Assembly (NCBI RefSeq): GCF_047263945.1
Contig: NZ_JBLAVB010000003.1
Coordinates: 595,499-659,498 of the forward strand
Origin: Rhodospirillum sp047263945
GTDB lineage: Bacteria > Pseudomonadota > Alphaproteobacteria > Rhodospirillales > Rhodospirillaceae
Direction: 5' to 3'
Length of the DNA: 64,000 bases
Shown here: in pieces, positions 25,398 to 34,377 of the stretch
Numbering within the stretch: position 1 is the first letter of the stretch
Layout: each line of letters begins with the position of its first letter
The notes under the pieces: model-generated
The model's input: the letters and a program-made list of their open reading frames with translations, nothing else
What the model was told of the DNA's origin: nothing
Databases searched by the model: none
Made by a program: the position numbers and the translations under genes

Positions 25398-25431
25398 GGC
25401 ACCTCTTTGGCAACAGAAAGAGAACGGCAGG

Positions 25432-26205
25432 TCACAGAACGGAAATCATGCCGCCATCGGCGTAGATGACCTGTCCGGATACGTAGTTCGAGGCGTCGGA
25501 GGCCAGATAGATGGCCGTTCCCGCCAGTTCCTCTGGCAGTCCCCAGCGGCGCATGGGTGTTCGTCCCTTGACCCAGGCATCGAACTCCGGGTTGGAGATC
25601 AAGGCTTCGTTCATGTCGGTGACCATATAGCCGGGGCCGATGGCGTTGGACTGGATGCCTTTTTCGCCCCATTCTGCGGCCATGGCCTTGGTCAGCATCT
25701 TGATGCCACCCTTCGCCACCGTGTAGGGGGCAACGGTTGCCCGCGCCAATTCGGAGGTCAAGGACGCAATGTTGATCACTTTGCCCCGGCCCCGGGCAGC
25801 CATCCGCTTCGCCGCTTCCCGGCCAATGACGAAGGCCGAGGTCAGGTTCACGTCGATGACCCGTTGCCAATCGGCCGTTTCCAGCTCGAGCATGGGCTTG
25901 CGAAACTGGATGCCCGCGTTGTTCATCAGGATGTCGATGGCGATTCCCTCGTCGTCGAAGGCCTTGAAGGCCGCGACGATGGCCTGTTCATCGGTGACAT
26001 CGAAGGCCGAGGTCAGGACCTGGAAGCCCTTGCCCCGCATCTCCTCTGCGGCGGATTCAAGGCGGTCCCGGTTCACGCCATTCAGGATCACGCGGGCTCC
26101 GGCTCCGGCCAATCCCTCAGCAAAGGCCTTGCCCAGGCCCCTGGAGGATCCGGTGATCAGCGCGGTCTTCCCAGTGAGGTCAAACAGGGTCAAACTCATT
26201 TTCAT
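25432..26205 (-). CDS. SDR oxidoreductase, gluconate 5-dehydrogenase-like
   Basis: 257-residue short-chain dehydrogenase with the NAD(P) motif TGSSRGLGKA, NNAGIQFRKP, the active-site Ser in NIASLTSELA and Tyr-Lys in YTVAKGG. FRKPMLELE and the C-terminal SGQVIYADGGMISVL resemble IdnO-type enzymes that reduce 5-ketogluconate to gluconate. The ATG at 26205 is preferred for its AAAGGA; an ATG at 26199 is also possible. It follows the dehydratase by 8 bp. Confidence 0.82.
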   Translation of the reverse strand: MKMSLTLFDLTGKTALITGSSRGLGKAFAEGLAGAGARVILNGVNRDRLESAAEEMRGKGFQVLTSAFDVTDEQAIVAAFKAFDDEGIAIDILMNNAGIQFRKPMLELETADWQRVIDVNLTSAFVIGREAAKRMAARGRGKVINIASLTSELARATVAPYTVAKGGIKMLTKAMAAEWGEKGIQSNAIGPGYMVTDMNEALISNPEFDAWVKGRTPMRRWGLPEELAGTAIYLASDASNYVSGQVIYADGGMISVL

Positions 26206-26213
26206 CAATCCTT

Positions 26214-27422
26214 TCAAGCTTCCGAAACGCGACTGGACAGGTCGGCGCGTTCGAAAAACGAAGGCAAAAGTTCAGTGCCGAGGCCGGGTCCCTCCATCGG
26301 ATAGACATAACCGCCCTCGATTGTGGGGACTTCGGTCACCAGCTCCCGGTACCATCCCTTGTAGAAGGCGCGGACACTCTCCTGGATCAGCGTGTTGGGC
26401 TGGCTGAACGACATGTGGATAGCCGCCGCGAAGCCGACGGGCCCGATGCAATCATGGGGGGCGAAGGGTCGGTGGTAGGTTTCCGCCATCGCGGCAATCT
26501 TGCGTCCTTCGGTCAAGCCGCCGGTCCAGCAGAGGTCGGCCATGACCACATGGACGGCATCGCGGTCAAGGAACTCCTTGTAGGCGAAGCGGGATCCCAG
26601 GGTTTCTGAGGCACAGGTCCACACGTCCGTCGATGCGGCGAATTCCGCGAGGGCTTGCGGTGAATTCATGCGAATGACGTCCTCGAACCATGTCGGTTCG
26701 AAGGGCTCGAGCGCCCGGGCGATCTTCTTGGCTGTCGGCAGATTCCAAAGGCTATGGAATTCGACCATGATCTCCATGCGGTCGCCCACGGCCTTGCGGA
26801 TTTGCTCGAAGGGACGGATCGCCTGTTTCATCTGCTCGGCGGAGATATAAAGTCCCTTGTTTTCCATGGCTGCAGGGTCAAAGGGCCAGATTTTCATGGC
26901 GCCGATGCCATTGGACAGAAGATCCTCGGCCAAGCGACCGGCATCGGTCATGAAGCCATCGAGATCTTCGTACTGGCCTTGCGACTGCCCCAGGTTCCAG
27001 GTGTCAACGGGCTTGATATTGTTCGTGCGCACATAGCGTGTGCCAGCACAGGTGTTGTAGACGCGGATCCGATCGAAGCACTGCCCCCCCAGCATTTGAT
27101 GGACGGGTTGGTTGCAGAGCTTGCCAAACAGATCCCAAAGGGCAATGTCGATTGCAGAACAGGCCCGGTATTCGACGCCCGTCGAACTTTGGGCGTTCGG
27201 CAAATTGAGCATCTCCTTGTGGAGCGCTTCGATGCACAGGGGATCCTGACCGATCAAGCGATTGGCGAGGGTGTCGTGAATGTGGGCTTCGACCGCACCG
27301 GCGCCGTAAAAGGTTTCGCCCAGGCCCGTGAGGCCAGCGTTGGTCTCTACGTGAACCCAGAGAACGTTGGAGAACTCTTCGACGCGAAACGTACGAATAG
27401 CGGTTATTCTGAGGTCACTCAT
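26214..27422 (-). CDS. enolase-superfamily sugar-acid dehydratase (mandelate racemase type)
   Basis: 402 residues. The N-terminal capping domain starts MSDLRITAIRTFRVEEFSNV. The barrel has metal-ligand positions in MEIMVEFHS, WFEDVIR and CASETLG, and an HDC motif (FAPHDCIGP) near the end. This pattern fits the RspA/mannonate-dehydratase side of the superfamily. The frame extends upstream to 27614, but family similarity starts at 27422. First gene of the sugar-acid operon. The exact substrate is not readable from sequence. Confidence 0.82.
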   Translation of the reverse strand: MSDLRITAIRTFRVEEFSNVLWVHVETNAGLTGLGETFYGAGAVEAHIHDTLANRLIGQDPLCIEALHKEMLNLPNAQSSTGVEYRACSAIDIALWDLFGKLCNQPVHQMLGGQCFDRIRVYNTCAGTRYVRTNNIKPVDTWNLGQSQGQYEDLDGFMTDAGRLAEDLLSNGIGAMKIWPFDPAAMENKGLYISAEQMKQAIRPFEQIRKAVGDRMEIMVEFHSLWNLPTAKKIARALEPFEPTWFEDVIRMNSPQALAEFAASTDVWTCASETLGSRFAYKEFLDRDAVHVVMADLCWTGGLTEGRKIAAMAETYHRPFAPHDCIGPVGFAAAIHMSFSQPNTLIQESVRAFYKGWYRELVTEVPTIEGGYVYPMEGPGLGTELLPSFFERADLSSRVSEA

Positions 27423-27628
27423 CCTGCGTCTGTCCCACCGAGGGTTAAGGTGCACCCGGTCGAGCGTCAGAGAAGGAGAGTTCGGCACAATTGGCCCGGC
27501 GGTGCGCCGTGATCGACGCCCCCTCATCCTCCCACTCTCCGGCGTTTTTTTTAGTAAACCGGTTGAGCTTTGTCGTAACATAGCAAGGCTAATTCCATCA
27601 ACCGAAAATGACATCTAGGTATGATGAC
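27423..27628. promoter_or_regulatory. divergent promoter region of the sugar-acid operon
   Basis: About 200 bp between the dehydratase and the GntR regulator. Two direct ATGACAT repeats (27608-27614 and 27624-27630) overlap the regulator start and could be operator parts. No textbook GntR palindrome is evident. Confidence 0.4.
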
Positions 27629-28360
27629 ATGAACAAACCTATCATACAAAAAGACGGCGGTGATAAGGCGGAAGTCGGCGGTCTCGTGGAGCGGACGGTT
27701 GCGGATATTCGGAGATATATTAAGGAAAATCAGCTGCGTGCCGGACATGTGATGCCGACAGAGACGACTCTGGCGGGACAGCTGGGGGTCTCACGGACAG
27801 TGATGCGCGAGGCCATGCGTGCGCTGGCAGCCTTGCGTATTCTTGATGTGGGGAATGGACGGCGTGCGCGGGTGGCTGCGCCCGATGCGGAAGCCTTGAG
27901 CATGATCATCGATCACACCGTGTACACGGGGCAGCTGTCGGTTCAGCAGACTCTTGATGTTCGCCGCACGCTTGAATCTCGCACCGTGAGTCTGGCGGCG
28001 CTTCGGCGCACCGATTCCCAAGCGCGGGAGTTGCTGGATCTCGTCGAGAAGATGTCCGAGGAACTCCATAACCCGATGACGGTGATGGAGTTGGACATCC
28101 GTTTTCATGAAGTGATTGCCCAGGCCTCGGGGAATTCGCTCTACACGATTCTTGTGCATGCCTTCCGGGTGATCACCCAGCAAACATGGGACATCGGCTG
28201 GCGTGGACGGGGAACGGAGGAAAACCGTCGGGAAAACATCGCCTGCCACGGACGAATCGCTACCGCGATCATGATGCAGGATCCGACACGGGCGGAAGCG
28301 GCGATGACGGAACACTTCGATAGTTCCGTGAATGTCCTTCTGAAGGCGGGTATCACCTAG
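27629..28360 (+). CDS. GntR/FadR-family regulator with FCD domain
   Basis: About 243 residues from the ATG at 27629; an in-frame ATG at 27608 would give 250. The N-terminal winged helix (VERTVADIRRYIKENQLRAG; SRTVMREAMRALAALRIL) is followed by an FCD ligand domain with metal-binding residues in LDIRFHEVIA, ACHGRIATAI and MTEHFDSS. It is divergent from the sugar-acid operon and is the likely local regulator responding to a sugar acid. The TAG stop runs directly into a P1-like sequence (AACATCGAGCGG). Confidence 0.88.
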   Translation: MNKPIIQKDGGDKAEVGGLVERTVADIRRYIKENQLRAGHVMPTETTLAGQLGVSRTVMREAMRALAALRILDVGNGRRARVAAPDAEALSMIIDHTVYTGQLSVQQTLDVRRTLESRTVSLAALRRTDSQARELLDLVEKMSEELHNPMTVMELDIRFHEVIAQASGNSLYTILVHAFRVITQQTWDIGWRGRGTEENRRENIACHGRIATAIMMQDPTRAEAAMTEHFDSSVNVLLKAGIT

Positions 28361-28388
28361 AACATCGAGCGGAAAAGTGGGCGGTTTT
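28361..28388. repeat. left half of a P1 palindrome, interrupted by R1
   Basis: AACATCGAGCGGAAAAGTGG followed by GCGGTTTT, then abruptly the R1 end CACAGGACAGG. The right half of P1 is not found after the element, so this is a truncated insertion site. Confidence 0.65.
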
Positions 28389-28600
28389 CACAGGACAGGA
28401 TTGTGTCTCGTCGTTTTTGGGCGATTGCCCAAACCCATTTGGGGGCAAATACCCCCAAACCCCCTCTTTTTTTAGCCCGGGGTCTGGGGCCTTTCGGCCA
28501 ATAAATGCCCGGGGTCTGGGGCCTTTCGGCCAATAAATGCCTGGGGCCTTTCGGCCCCAGTGGGGGACGGGGCAAAGCCCCGTGATTGGTGACCCCTCCT
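28389..28600. repeat. R1 element, right terminus decayed
   Basis: Starts CACAGGACAGGATTGTGTC, continues with the R1 hairpins (TTTGGGGGCAAATACCCCCA), two 33-bp units with GGCCTTTCGGCCAATAAATG, and GGGGCAAAGCCCC. The right inverted end is not clear. It fills the gap between the GntR gene and the end of alaS. Confidence 0.75.
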
Positions 28601-28657
28601 AGCTGTGTTCCGCAGTTTTGCGCAAAATGCGCCAACCGATCCTGTGATCGGGTGGCG

Positions 28658-31309
28658 TCAGCCTGCCAGTGCGGCTTCGATGGCAGCCATGGCTTCGCCC
28701 GCCTTCTCCCCATCGGGTCCACCGGCCTGGGCCATATCCGGACGACCACCGCCGCCCTTGCCGCCAACCACGGCGGAGCCCGCGCGGACCAAGGCCACGG
28801 CGTCCACTTTGCCCTTCAGATCCTCGGTCACGCCGACCACCAGAGAGGCTTTGCCTTCGGCAACGGAGATCAAGGCCACGGCGCCCGAGCCCACCTGTTT
28901 CTTCATCTCATCCGCCATGCCTTTGAGATCCTTGGCGGGCACGTCTTCCAGCAGGAGACCGATGAACTTCACGCCGCCGATTTCTTTGATCTCGGTCGCC
29001 GCGCCTCCGCCACCACCGGTGGCCAGCTTCTTGCGGACATCGGCCAGCTCCCGCTCCAGCTTGCGCCGGTCGTCGAGCAGGGCCTGGATGCGTTCGGGCA
29101 GGTCGGCGGGGGCGACCTTCAACAGGGCTGCTGCGTCGCTCACCAGCTTGTCCTGGGTCTCCACATAGTCGAGGGCGGCCTGACCGGTCACCGCCTCGAT
29201 CCGTCGCACGCCGGAGGCCACGGCTCCCTCGGCGATGATCTTGAAAAAGCCGATGTCGCCGGTGCGGTTCACATGGATACCGCCGCAGAGTTCGACGGAG
29301 AAGGGGTGGGGCGCGCCGTCGGATGTGGAGCCCATGCTGACCACCCGGACCTCATCGCCGTATTTTTCGCCGAACAGCGCCATGGCTCCGGCTTCGATGG
29401 CAGACTCGGGGTCCATCAGTTTGGTGACCACATCGGCGTTGGCGCGGATCTCCCGATTCACGTCCTCTTCCACCTGACGCAGGTCTTCCGCTGTCAGGGG
29501 CTTGGGATGGCTGATGTCGAAGCGCAAACGCTCAGGCGCCACCAGGGAGCCCTTCTGGGTCACATGCTCGCCCAGGCGGCGGCGCAGGGCCTCGTGCAAC
29601 AGGTGGGTGGCGGAATGGTGACCGCGCAGGGCGTCGCGTCGGCTGGTGTCGGCGGAGAAATGGGCCGCTTCGCCGACGGAAACAACACCACTGTCCACCC
29701 TTCCCAGGTGGACATGCAAGGCGCCCAGCTTCTTCTGGGTGTCGGTGATGGTGATTTTGGCGCCACCCTCTGTGGTGATGGTGCCGGTGTCCCCCATCTG
29801 TCCGCCGGATTCGCCATAGAAGGGTGTCTGGTTGGCGATCAGAGCCACCACCGCTCCGGCTTCGGCCTTGTCCACAGGCGCGCCGTCGACCACAAGGGCG
29901 ACGATCTGGCCTTCGGCTTCGGTTCCCGTATAGCCGAGGAATTCCGTCGCGCCGACTTTGTCGCGGATGTCGAACCAGACCGCTTCCGTGGCTGTTTCGC
30001 CGGACCCGGCCCAGCTTTTGCGGGCCTCGGCCTTCTGTTTGGCCATGGCGGAGTCGAAGCCATCGATATCGACGGAAATCCCCTTGTTGCGCAGGGCGTC
30101 CTGGGTCAGATCCAGGGGGAAACCATAGGTATCATAAAGCTTGAAGGCGACCTGGCCGGGCAGCTCGTCACCCTCGGCCATGGTGCCGGTTTCATCGGCA
30201 AGCAAACGCAGGCCCCGGTCCAGCATCTGTTTGAAGCGGGTTTCCTCCAGCTTCAAGGTCTCGGTGATCAGGGCGTTGGCCCGGGTCAGTTCGGGGAACT
30301 GGCCGGACATTTCCCGGGCCAGGGAGGGAACGAGCTTGAATAGAAGCGGATCAGAACACCCCATCATATGGGCATGCCGCATGGCGCGGCGCATGATCCG
30401 CCGCAGCACATAGCCCCGGCCCTCGTTCGACGGCAGGACGCCGTCGGCGATCAGGAAGCAGGAGGAGCGCAGGTGGTCGGCGATCACCCGGTGAGATGTC
30501 TTATGGGGTCCATCCGGATCGGTGCCCGCCGCATGGGCGATGGCTTCGATCAGATTGCGCATCAGGTCGATATCGTAGTTGTCGTGCTTGCCCTGGAGGA
30601 CGGCGGCGAGGCGCTCCAGCCCCATGCCCGTGTCGACGCAGGGTTTGGGCAGGTTGATCCGTTCGTCCTTGGTGAGTTGCTCGAACTGCATGAACACCAG
30701 GTTCCAGATTTCGATGAAGCGGTCGCCATCCTCGTCCGGGCTGCCCGGCGGACCACCGGGGATATCCTCCCCATGATCGTAGAAGATTTCCGAACAGGGG
30801 CCGCAGGGGCCGGTGTCGCCCATGGACCAGAAATTGTCGCTGGTGGGGATGCGGATGATCCGGTCATCGGACAGCCCGGCGACCTTGCGCCAGATGCCCG
30901 CAGCCTCTTCGTCGGTGGAATGGACGGTTACCAGCAGCTTGTCCTTGGGCAAGCCGTACTCCCGGGTCACCAAGTCCCAGCAGAACTTGATGGCATCGTC
31001 CTTGAAGTAGTCGCCGAAGGAGAAGTTCCCCAGCATTTCGAAGAAAGTGTGGTGGCGGGCGGTGTAGCCCACATTGTCCAGGTCATTGTGCTTGCCCCCG
31101 GCGCGCACGCATTTCTGCGAAGTGACGGCGCGGTTATAGGGGCGGGTTTCCGCGCCTGTGAAGACATTTTTGAACTGGACCATGCCCGCGTTGGTGAACA
31201 TCAAGGTCGGATCGTTCATGGGGACCAGGGGGCTGGAGGCCACTTCCTGGTGTCCATTTTTCACGAAATAGTCGAGGAACGTCCGGCGGATTTCCGACGT
31301 GGTGCTCAT
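28658..31309 (-). CDS. alaS: alanyl-tRNA synthetase
   Basis: Class II synthetase of 883 residues. The catalytic core starts MSTTSEIRRTFLDYFVKNGH with motif 1 around HHTFFEMLGNFSFGDY. The editing domain has HSATHLLHEAL and the CGGIHV cysteine. The C-Ala domain ends with the family GGGGGRPDMAQAGG glycine-rich stretch. The ATG at 31309 gives the conserved N-terminus; the frame is open to 31465 but is not family-like there. It lies about 180 bp downstream of recA, a conserved alphaproteobacterial neighbourhood. Confidence 0.97.
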   Translation of the reverse strand: MSTTSEIRRTFLDYFVKNGHQEVASSPLVPMNDPTLMFTNAGMVQFKNVFTGAETRPYNRAVTSQKCVRAGGKHNDLDNVGYTARHHTFFEMLGNFSFGDYFKDDAIKFCWDLVTREYGLPKDKLLVTVHSTDEEAAGIWRKVAGLSDDRIIRIPTSDNFWSMGDTGPCGPCSEIFYDHGEDIPGGPPGSPDEDGDRFIEIWNLVFMQFEQLTKDERINLPKPCVDTGMGLERLAAVLQGKHDNYDIDLMRNLIEAIAHAAGTDPDGPHKTSHRVIADHLRSSCFLIADGVLPSNEGRGYVLRRIMRRAMRHAHMMGCSDPLLFKLVPSLAREMSGQFPELTRANALITETLKLEETRFKQMLDRGLRLLADETGTMAEGDELPGQVAFKLYDTYGFPLDLTQDALRNKGISVDIDGFDSAMAKQKAEARKSWAGSGETATEAVWFDIRDKVGATEFLGYTGTEAEGQIVALVVDGAPVDKAEAGAVVALIANQTPFYGESGGQMGDTGTITTEGGAKITITDTQKKLGALHVHLGRVDSGVVSVGEAAHFSADTSRRDALRGHHSATHLLHEALRRRLGEHVTQKGSLVAPERLRFDISHPKPLTAEDLRQVEEDVNREIRANADVVTKLMDPESAIEAGAMALFGEKYGDEVRVVSMGSTSDGAPHPFSVELCGGIHVNRTGDIGFFKIIAEGAVASGVRRIEAVTGQAALDYVETQDKLVSDAAALLKVAPADLPERIQALLDDRRKLERELADVRKKLATGGGGGAATEIKEIGGVKFIGLLLEDVPAKDLKGMADEMKKQVGSGAVALISVAEGKASLVVGVTEDLKGKVDAVALVRAGSAVVGGKGGGGRPDMAQAGGPDGEKAGEAMAAIEAALAG

Positions 31310-31423
31310 GTTGGGTCCATCCAAATTAAAGTCGCGCTTCATATCCCGGGGCCCTTTCCATGCACAGGGGCACTCGAGTTGCGGGCTCTTCCATGTATAT
31401 GCGGCCGGGTGCCGCCGACAAGG

Positions 31424-31459
31424 AAAAAGGGGGCGTCGGTTGATCCGAGCCCCCTTTTC
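31424..31459 (-). terminator. rho-independent terminator of recA
   Basis: On minus, AAAAGGGGGC and GCCCCCTTTTT form a 10-bp stem with a 14-base loop ending in a T-run, starting 26 bp after the recA stop. Confidence 0.9.
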
Positions 31460-31485
31460 CAGCATCTTCCGATTCGAGATGGCAC

Positions 31486-32565
31486 TTATGTTTCGTCAGC
31501 CACCGGGGCGTCGTCGCTGGGGCCGGCGATCATCTCCTCGGCGATCAGCCCGGCGTTGGCGCGCACGGCATTCTCGATCTCTTCGGCCATGGCCGGGTTG
31601 GTGCGGAGGAACTGCTTGGCGTTCTCCCGTCCCTGGCCAATGCGGGTGGAGTTGTAGGAGAACCAGGCGCCCGACTTCTCGACGATATTGGCCTTTACCC
31701 CCAGGTCGAGCAGTTCGCCCAACTTGGAGACGCCTTCGCCATACATGATGTCGAATTCGACCACCTTGAAGGGTGGGGCGACCTTGTTCTTGACCACCTT
31801 CACCCGGGTCTGGTTGCCGACCACCTCTTCCTTGTCCTTGACCGAGCCGATACGGCGGATATCCAGGCGAACCGAGGCGTAGAACTTCAGCGCGTTGCCG
31901 CCGGTGGTCGTCTCCGGATTGCCGAACATCACGCCGATTTTCATGCGGATCTGGTTGATGAAAATGATCAGGGTGTTGGAGCGCGACACCGTGCCGGTGA
32001 GCTTGCGCAGGGCCTGACTCATCAGTCGGGCTTGCAGACCGACATGGGTATCGCCCATCTCGCCTTCCAGTTCCGCCTTGGGAACCAGGGCAGCCACGGA
32101 GTCGACGACCAACACATCAATGGCGCCGGAGCGCACAAGGGTGTCGGCGATTTCAAGGGCCTGTTCACCGGCATCGGGCTGGCTGACCAATAGATCATCC
32201 AGGTTCACGCCCAGTTTGCGACCGTAGACGGGATCAAAGGCATGCTCCGCATCAACAAAGGCGCATTGGCCGCCCTTCTTCTGGGCCTCCGCGATCACAT
32301 GCAGGGCCAGGGTGGTCTTGCCAGAGCTTTCCGGACCATAAATCTCGACGATACGGCCCCGGGGAAGGCCGCCGATTCCCAGGGCGATATCCAGGCCGAG
32401 GGATCCGGTGCTGATCGAGTCAATTTCGACGGCGTTTTCGCGCTGGCCAAGCTTCATGATCGAGCCTTTGCCGAAGGCCCGCTCAATCTGGCCCACTGCG
32501 GCTTCCAATGCCTTTTGTTTGTCCATCGTATCCTTATCCACCAGACGCAAAACGCTTTGAGACAT
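31486..32565 (-). CDS. recA: recombinase RecA
   Basis: 359-residue recombinase for homologous repair and SOS induction. Walker A GPESSGKT is at about residues 77-84, Walker B is in VLVVDSVAALVPKAELEGE, and LMSQALRKLTG and IFINQIRMKIGVMFGNPETT cover loops L1 and L2. The N-terminus may start at the ATG 13 codons later (MDKQKALEAAVGQIE), which matches most RecA proteins better. A LexA-like box lies upstream. Confidence 0.98.
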   Translation of the reverse strand: MSQSVLRLVDKDTMDKQKALEAAVGQIERAFGKGSIMKLGQRENAVEIDSISTGSLGLDIALGIGGLPRGRIVEIYGPESSGKTTLALHVIAEAQKKGGQCAFVDAEHAFDPVYGRKLGVNLDDLLVSQPDAGEQALEIADTLVRSGAIDVLVVDSVAALVPKAELEGEMGDTHVGLQARLMSQALRKLTGTVSRSNTLIIFINQIRMKIGVMFGNPETTTGGNALKFYASVRLDIRRIGSVKDKEEVVGNQTRVKVVKNKVAPPFKVVEFDIMYGEGVSKLGELLDLGVKANIVEKSGAWFSYNSTRIGQGRENAKQFLRTNPAMAEEIENAVRANAGLIAEEMIAGPSDDAPVADET

Positions 32566-32643
32566 ATCGGGCCTCCGTTATCCCATGGGCACCAGCGGTG
32601 CGCAACCTGGGATCAGAGTACATGTTTTGTTCCTTTTCACAAG

Positions 32644-32658
32644 GAATAAAACAAGAAC
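32644..32658 (-). promoter_or_regulatory. LexA-type SOS box upstream of recA
   Basis: GAAT-N7-GAAC on plus (GTTC-N7-ATTC on minus) differs by one base from the alphaproteobacterial LexA consensus GTTC-N7-GTTC and lies about 80 bp upstream of recA. Confidence 0.65.
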
Positions 32659-32716
32659 ATTGGTGTGCATCTGATTGCCGGTCGCCCTGACATTGGGCCA
32701 AAACCCGTTGGTTGCC

Positions 32717-33025
32717 TCACTCCTCAGGCAACTCCATATCCAGCAGCACCGGCCCCAGGCATTTGCCATGCGCATCCAAGGCCAGGGATCGGGTGACACC
32801 GCCTCCCAGAGTCCCCTGGAGCACGAAGTTCAAAGCCCCGAGTCCCGGCAGGGCATGGCGCTTGATAGGGCCACGGACCACTGAGCCGAGGGTCGCGCGG
32901 ACTCGCTCTTCGGTGACCATGCGTTCCAGATAGGGATAGTGGGCCGGATCATAGGCGATGACGGAGATGTTCGATGTGTCACCCTTGTCGCCAGCCCGGG
33001 CGTGGGCGATGTCGCGGAGCCGCAT
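32717..33025 (-). CDS. AtuA-associated small protein
   Basis: 102-residue protein starting MRLRDIAHARAGDKGDTSNI, the signature of the small ferredoxin-fold domain that occurs fused to or next to AtuA proteins. It starts 2 bp after the AtuA stop, so it is the second half of a split AtuA system. The ATG at 33025 is clear; the long upstream extension in this frame is not real. The reaction is unknown. Confidence 0.82.
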   Translation of the reverse strand: MRLRDIAHARAGDKGDTSNISVIAYDPAHYPYLERMVTEERVRATLGSVVRGPIKRHALPGLGALNFVLQGTLGGGVTRSLALDAHGKCLGPVLLDMELPEE

Positions 33026-33027
33026 GG

Positions 33028-34377
33028 TCAGGCCTCCAGGAAGTGGATATGGGGGTGCACCCGGTCCTCTGGGATCAGGATGGAGAGGATGCCAATGACC
33101 TCCCGCACCCCATGGACCACGCCACCGCCACCGGCTGGCCCATTGAGGTAGAGGGCATCGACTTCGCGGGCGACCCGGCGGGCGTCCTCTGGGCTGTTTG
33201 TGCGCGCGGCGAAGCGAACCCGGACCTCGAAGGGATCCTCTCGGTCCGGCCGAGGGCTCCCCAATACGGAGTCGAGACCGATCAGGTCTCCCCTGACCTC
33301 TGAACAGGGGATGGCCAACAAGTCCATGCGTTCGCGCAAAATCTCCAGGGCGAGACGCCCCCGGGCAACGGCTCCGGGACCCGCGTAGGAGATCTGGCCT
33401 TCCCCCACCCAGCCCTCGACCAGTCCGACGGAGACCTTGAGCTGGCCGGTGCAGGGGGTGCCGTTGGCGCCGGAGAGGCGCACCTCGTCCGGTCCCAGGG
33501 TGTCCACCCGGACGCCGGAGAAGTCGGCGATTACGTCGGGTTGCAGGTAGCGGGTCGGGTCGTGGATCTCGTAGAGGAGTTGTTCCTTGCAGGTGGCCGG
33601 GGTGACTCGTCCTCCCGATCCCTGGGTCTTGGTGATGACCACCTCGCCGGTTTCGGAGACAATGCCGATGGGCATGCCCAAGCGCGCCATATCGGGCACA
33701 TCCTTGTGGCCGGGATCGGCGAAATACCCGCCGGTGATCTGGCCCGCACATTCCAGAAGATGGCCGACCAGGGTCCCCCGGCCCAGGCGGGTCCAATCAT
33801 CCATGGCCCAACCGAATTCATGGATCAGGGGGGCGAGGAAGAGGGCCGGATCCGCGGCCCGCCCCGTGATCACCACATCGGCGCCGGTCTCAAGCGCCGC
33901 CACGATGGGCGCCGCGCCAAGATAGGCATTGGCGGAAATGATGGTGCCGCTTGTCTCCGTCAGCAGAGCTCCGGTCTCAAGTACCCGATGGCCGCCCCTT
34001 TGGTCGTCCCGGAGGATTTCCGCGAGCACATCGTCGCCGGTGACGGTTGCGATGCGCAGACCTTGGAGACCAAGGCTCCGGGCAACCTCGGCCACGGCTT
34101 CGGCGGCGGCTTGGGGATTGGCGGCGCCCATGTTGGTGACAATTCGGAAGCCCTTGTTCGCGCGGACGGGCAGGATCGCCTCCATGCGGGCCTTCAAGAG
34201 AGGATCGTATCCGGAAGTGGGGTCGGTTCGCTTGGCCTGCTGGGCAATGGCGATGGTGCGCTCGGCCAAGCATTCAAAGACCAGATAGTCGAGGGCGCCA
34301 TTTTCGGCCAATTCCACGGCGCTGTCGATCCGGTCGCCGGAGAACCCGGCTCCTGCCCCCAGGCGCAGGGATCTCAT
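33028..34377 (-). CDS. AtuA-family (acyclic terpene utilization-like) protein
   Basis: 449-residue protein of the AtuA/DUF1446 family, named for acyclic terpene degradation but also found in many clusters without terpene genes. Family blocks are LRLGAGAGFSGDRIDSAVEL, GFRIVTNMGAANPQAAAEA and VVITGRAADPALFLAP. Its ATG overlaps the stop of the upstream TRAP permease (ATGA at 34374-34377), so import and first use of the substrate appear linked. No terpene genes are nearby, so the substrate is open. Confidence 0.85.
   Translation of the reverse strand: MRSLRLGAGAGFSGDRIDSAVELAENGALDYLVFECLAERTIAIAQQAKRTDPTSGYDPLLKARMEAILPVRANKGFRIVTNMGAANPQAAAEAVAEVARSLGLQGLRIATVTGDDVLAEILRDDQRGGHRVLETGALLTETSGTIISANAYLGAAPIVAALETGADVVITGRAADPALFLAPLIHEFGWAMDDWTRLGRGTLVGHLLECAGQITGGYFADPGHKDVPDMARLGMPIGIVSETGEVVITKTQGSGGRVTPATCKEQLLYEIHDPTRYLQPDVIADFSGVRVDTLGPDEVRLSGANGTPCTGQLKVSVGLVEGWVGEGQISYAGPGAVARGRLALEILRERMDLLAIPCSEVRGDLIGLDSVLGSPRPDREDPFEVRVRFAARTNSPEDARRVAREVDALYLNGPAGGGGVVHGVREVIGILSILIPEDRVHPHIHFLEA

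Noticed and set aside
28586..30343. 585-residue plus-strand frame opposite alaS
   Set aside because: It is the antisense of a strongly recognised alaS gene; its composition follows the GC-rich codon shadow and shows no family motifs.
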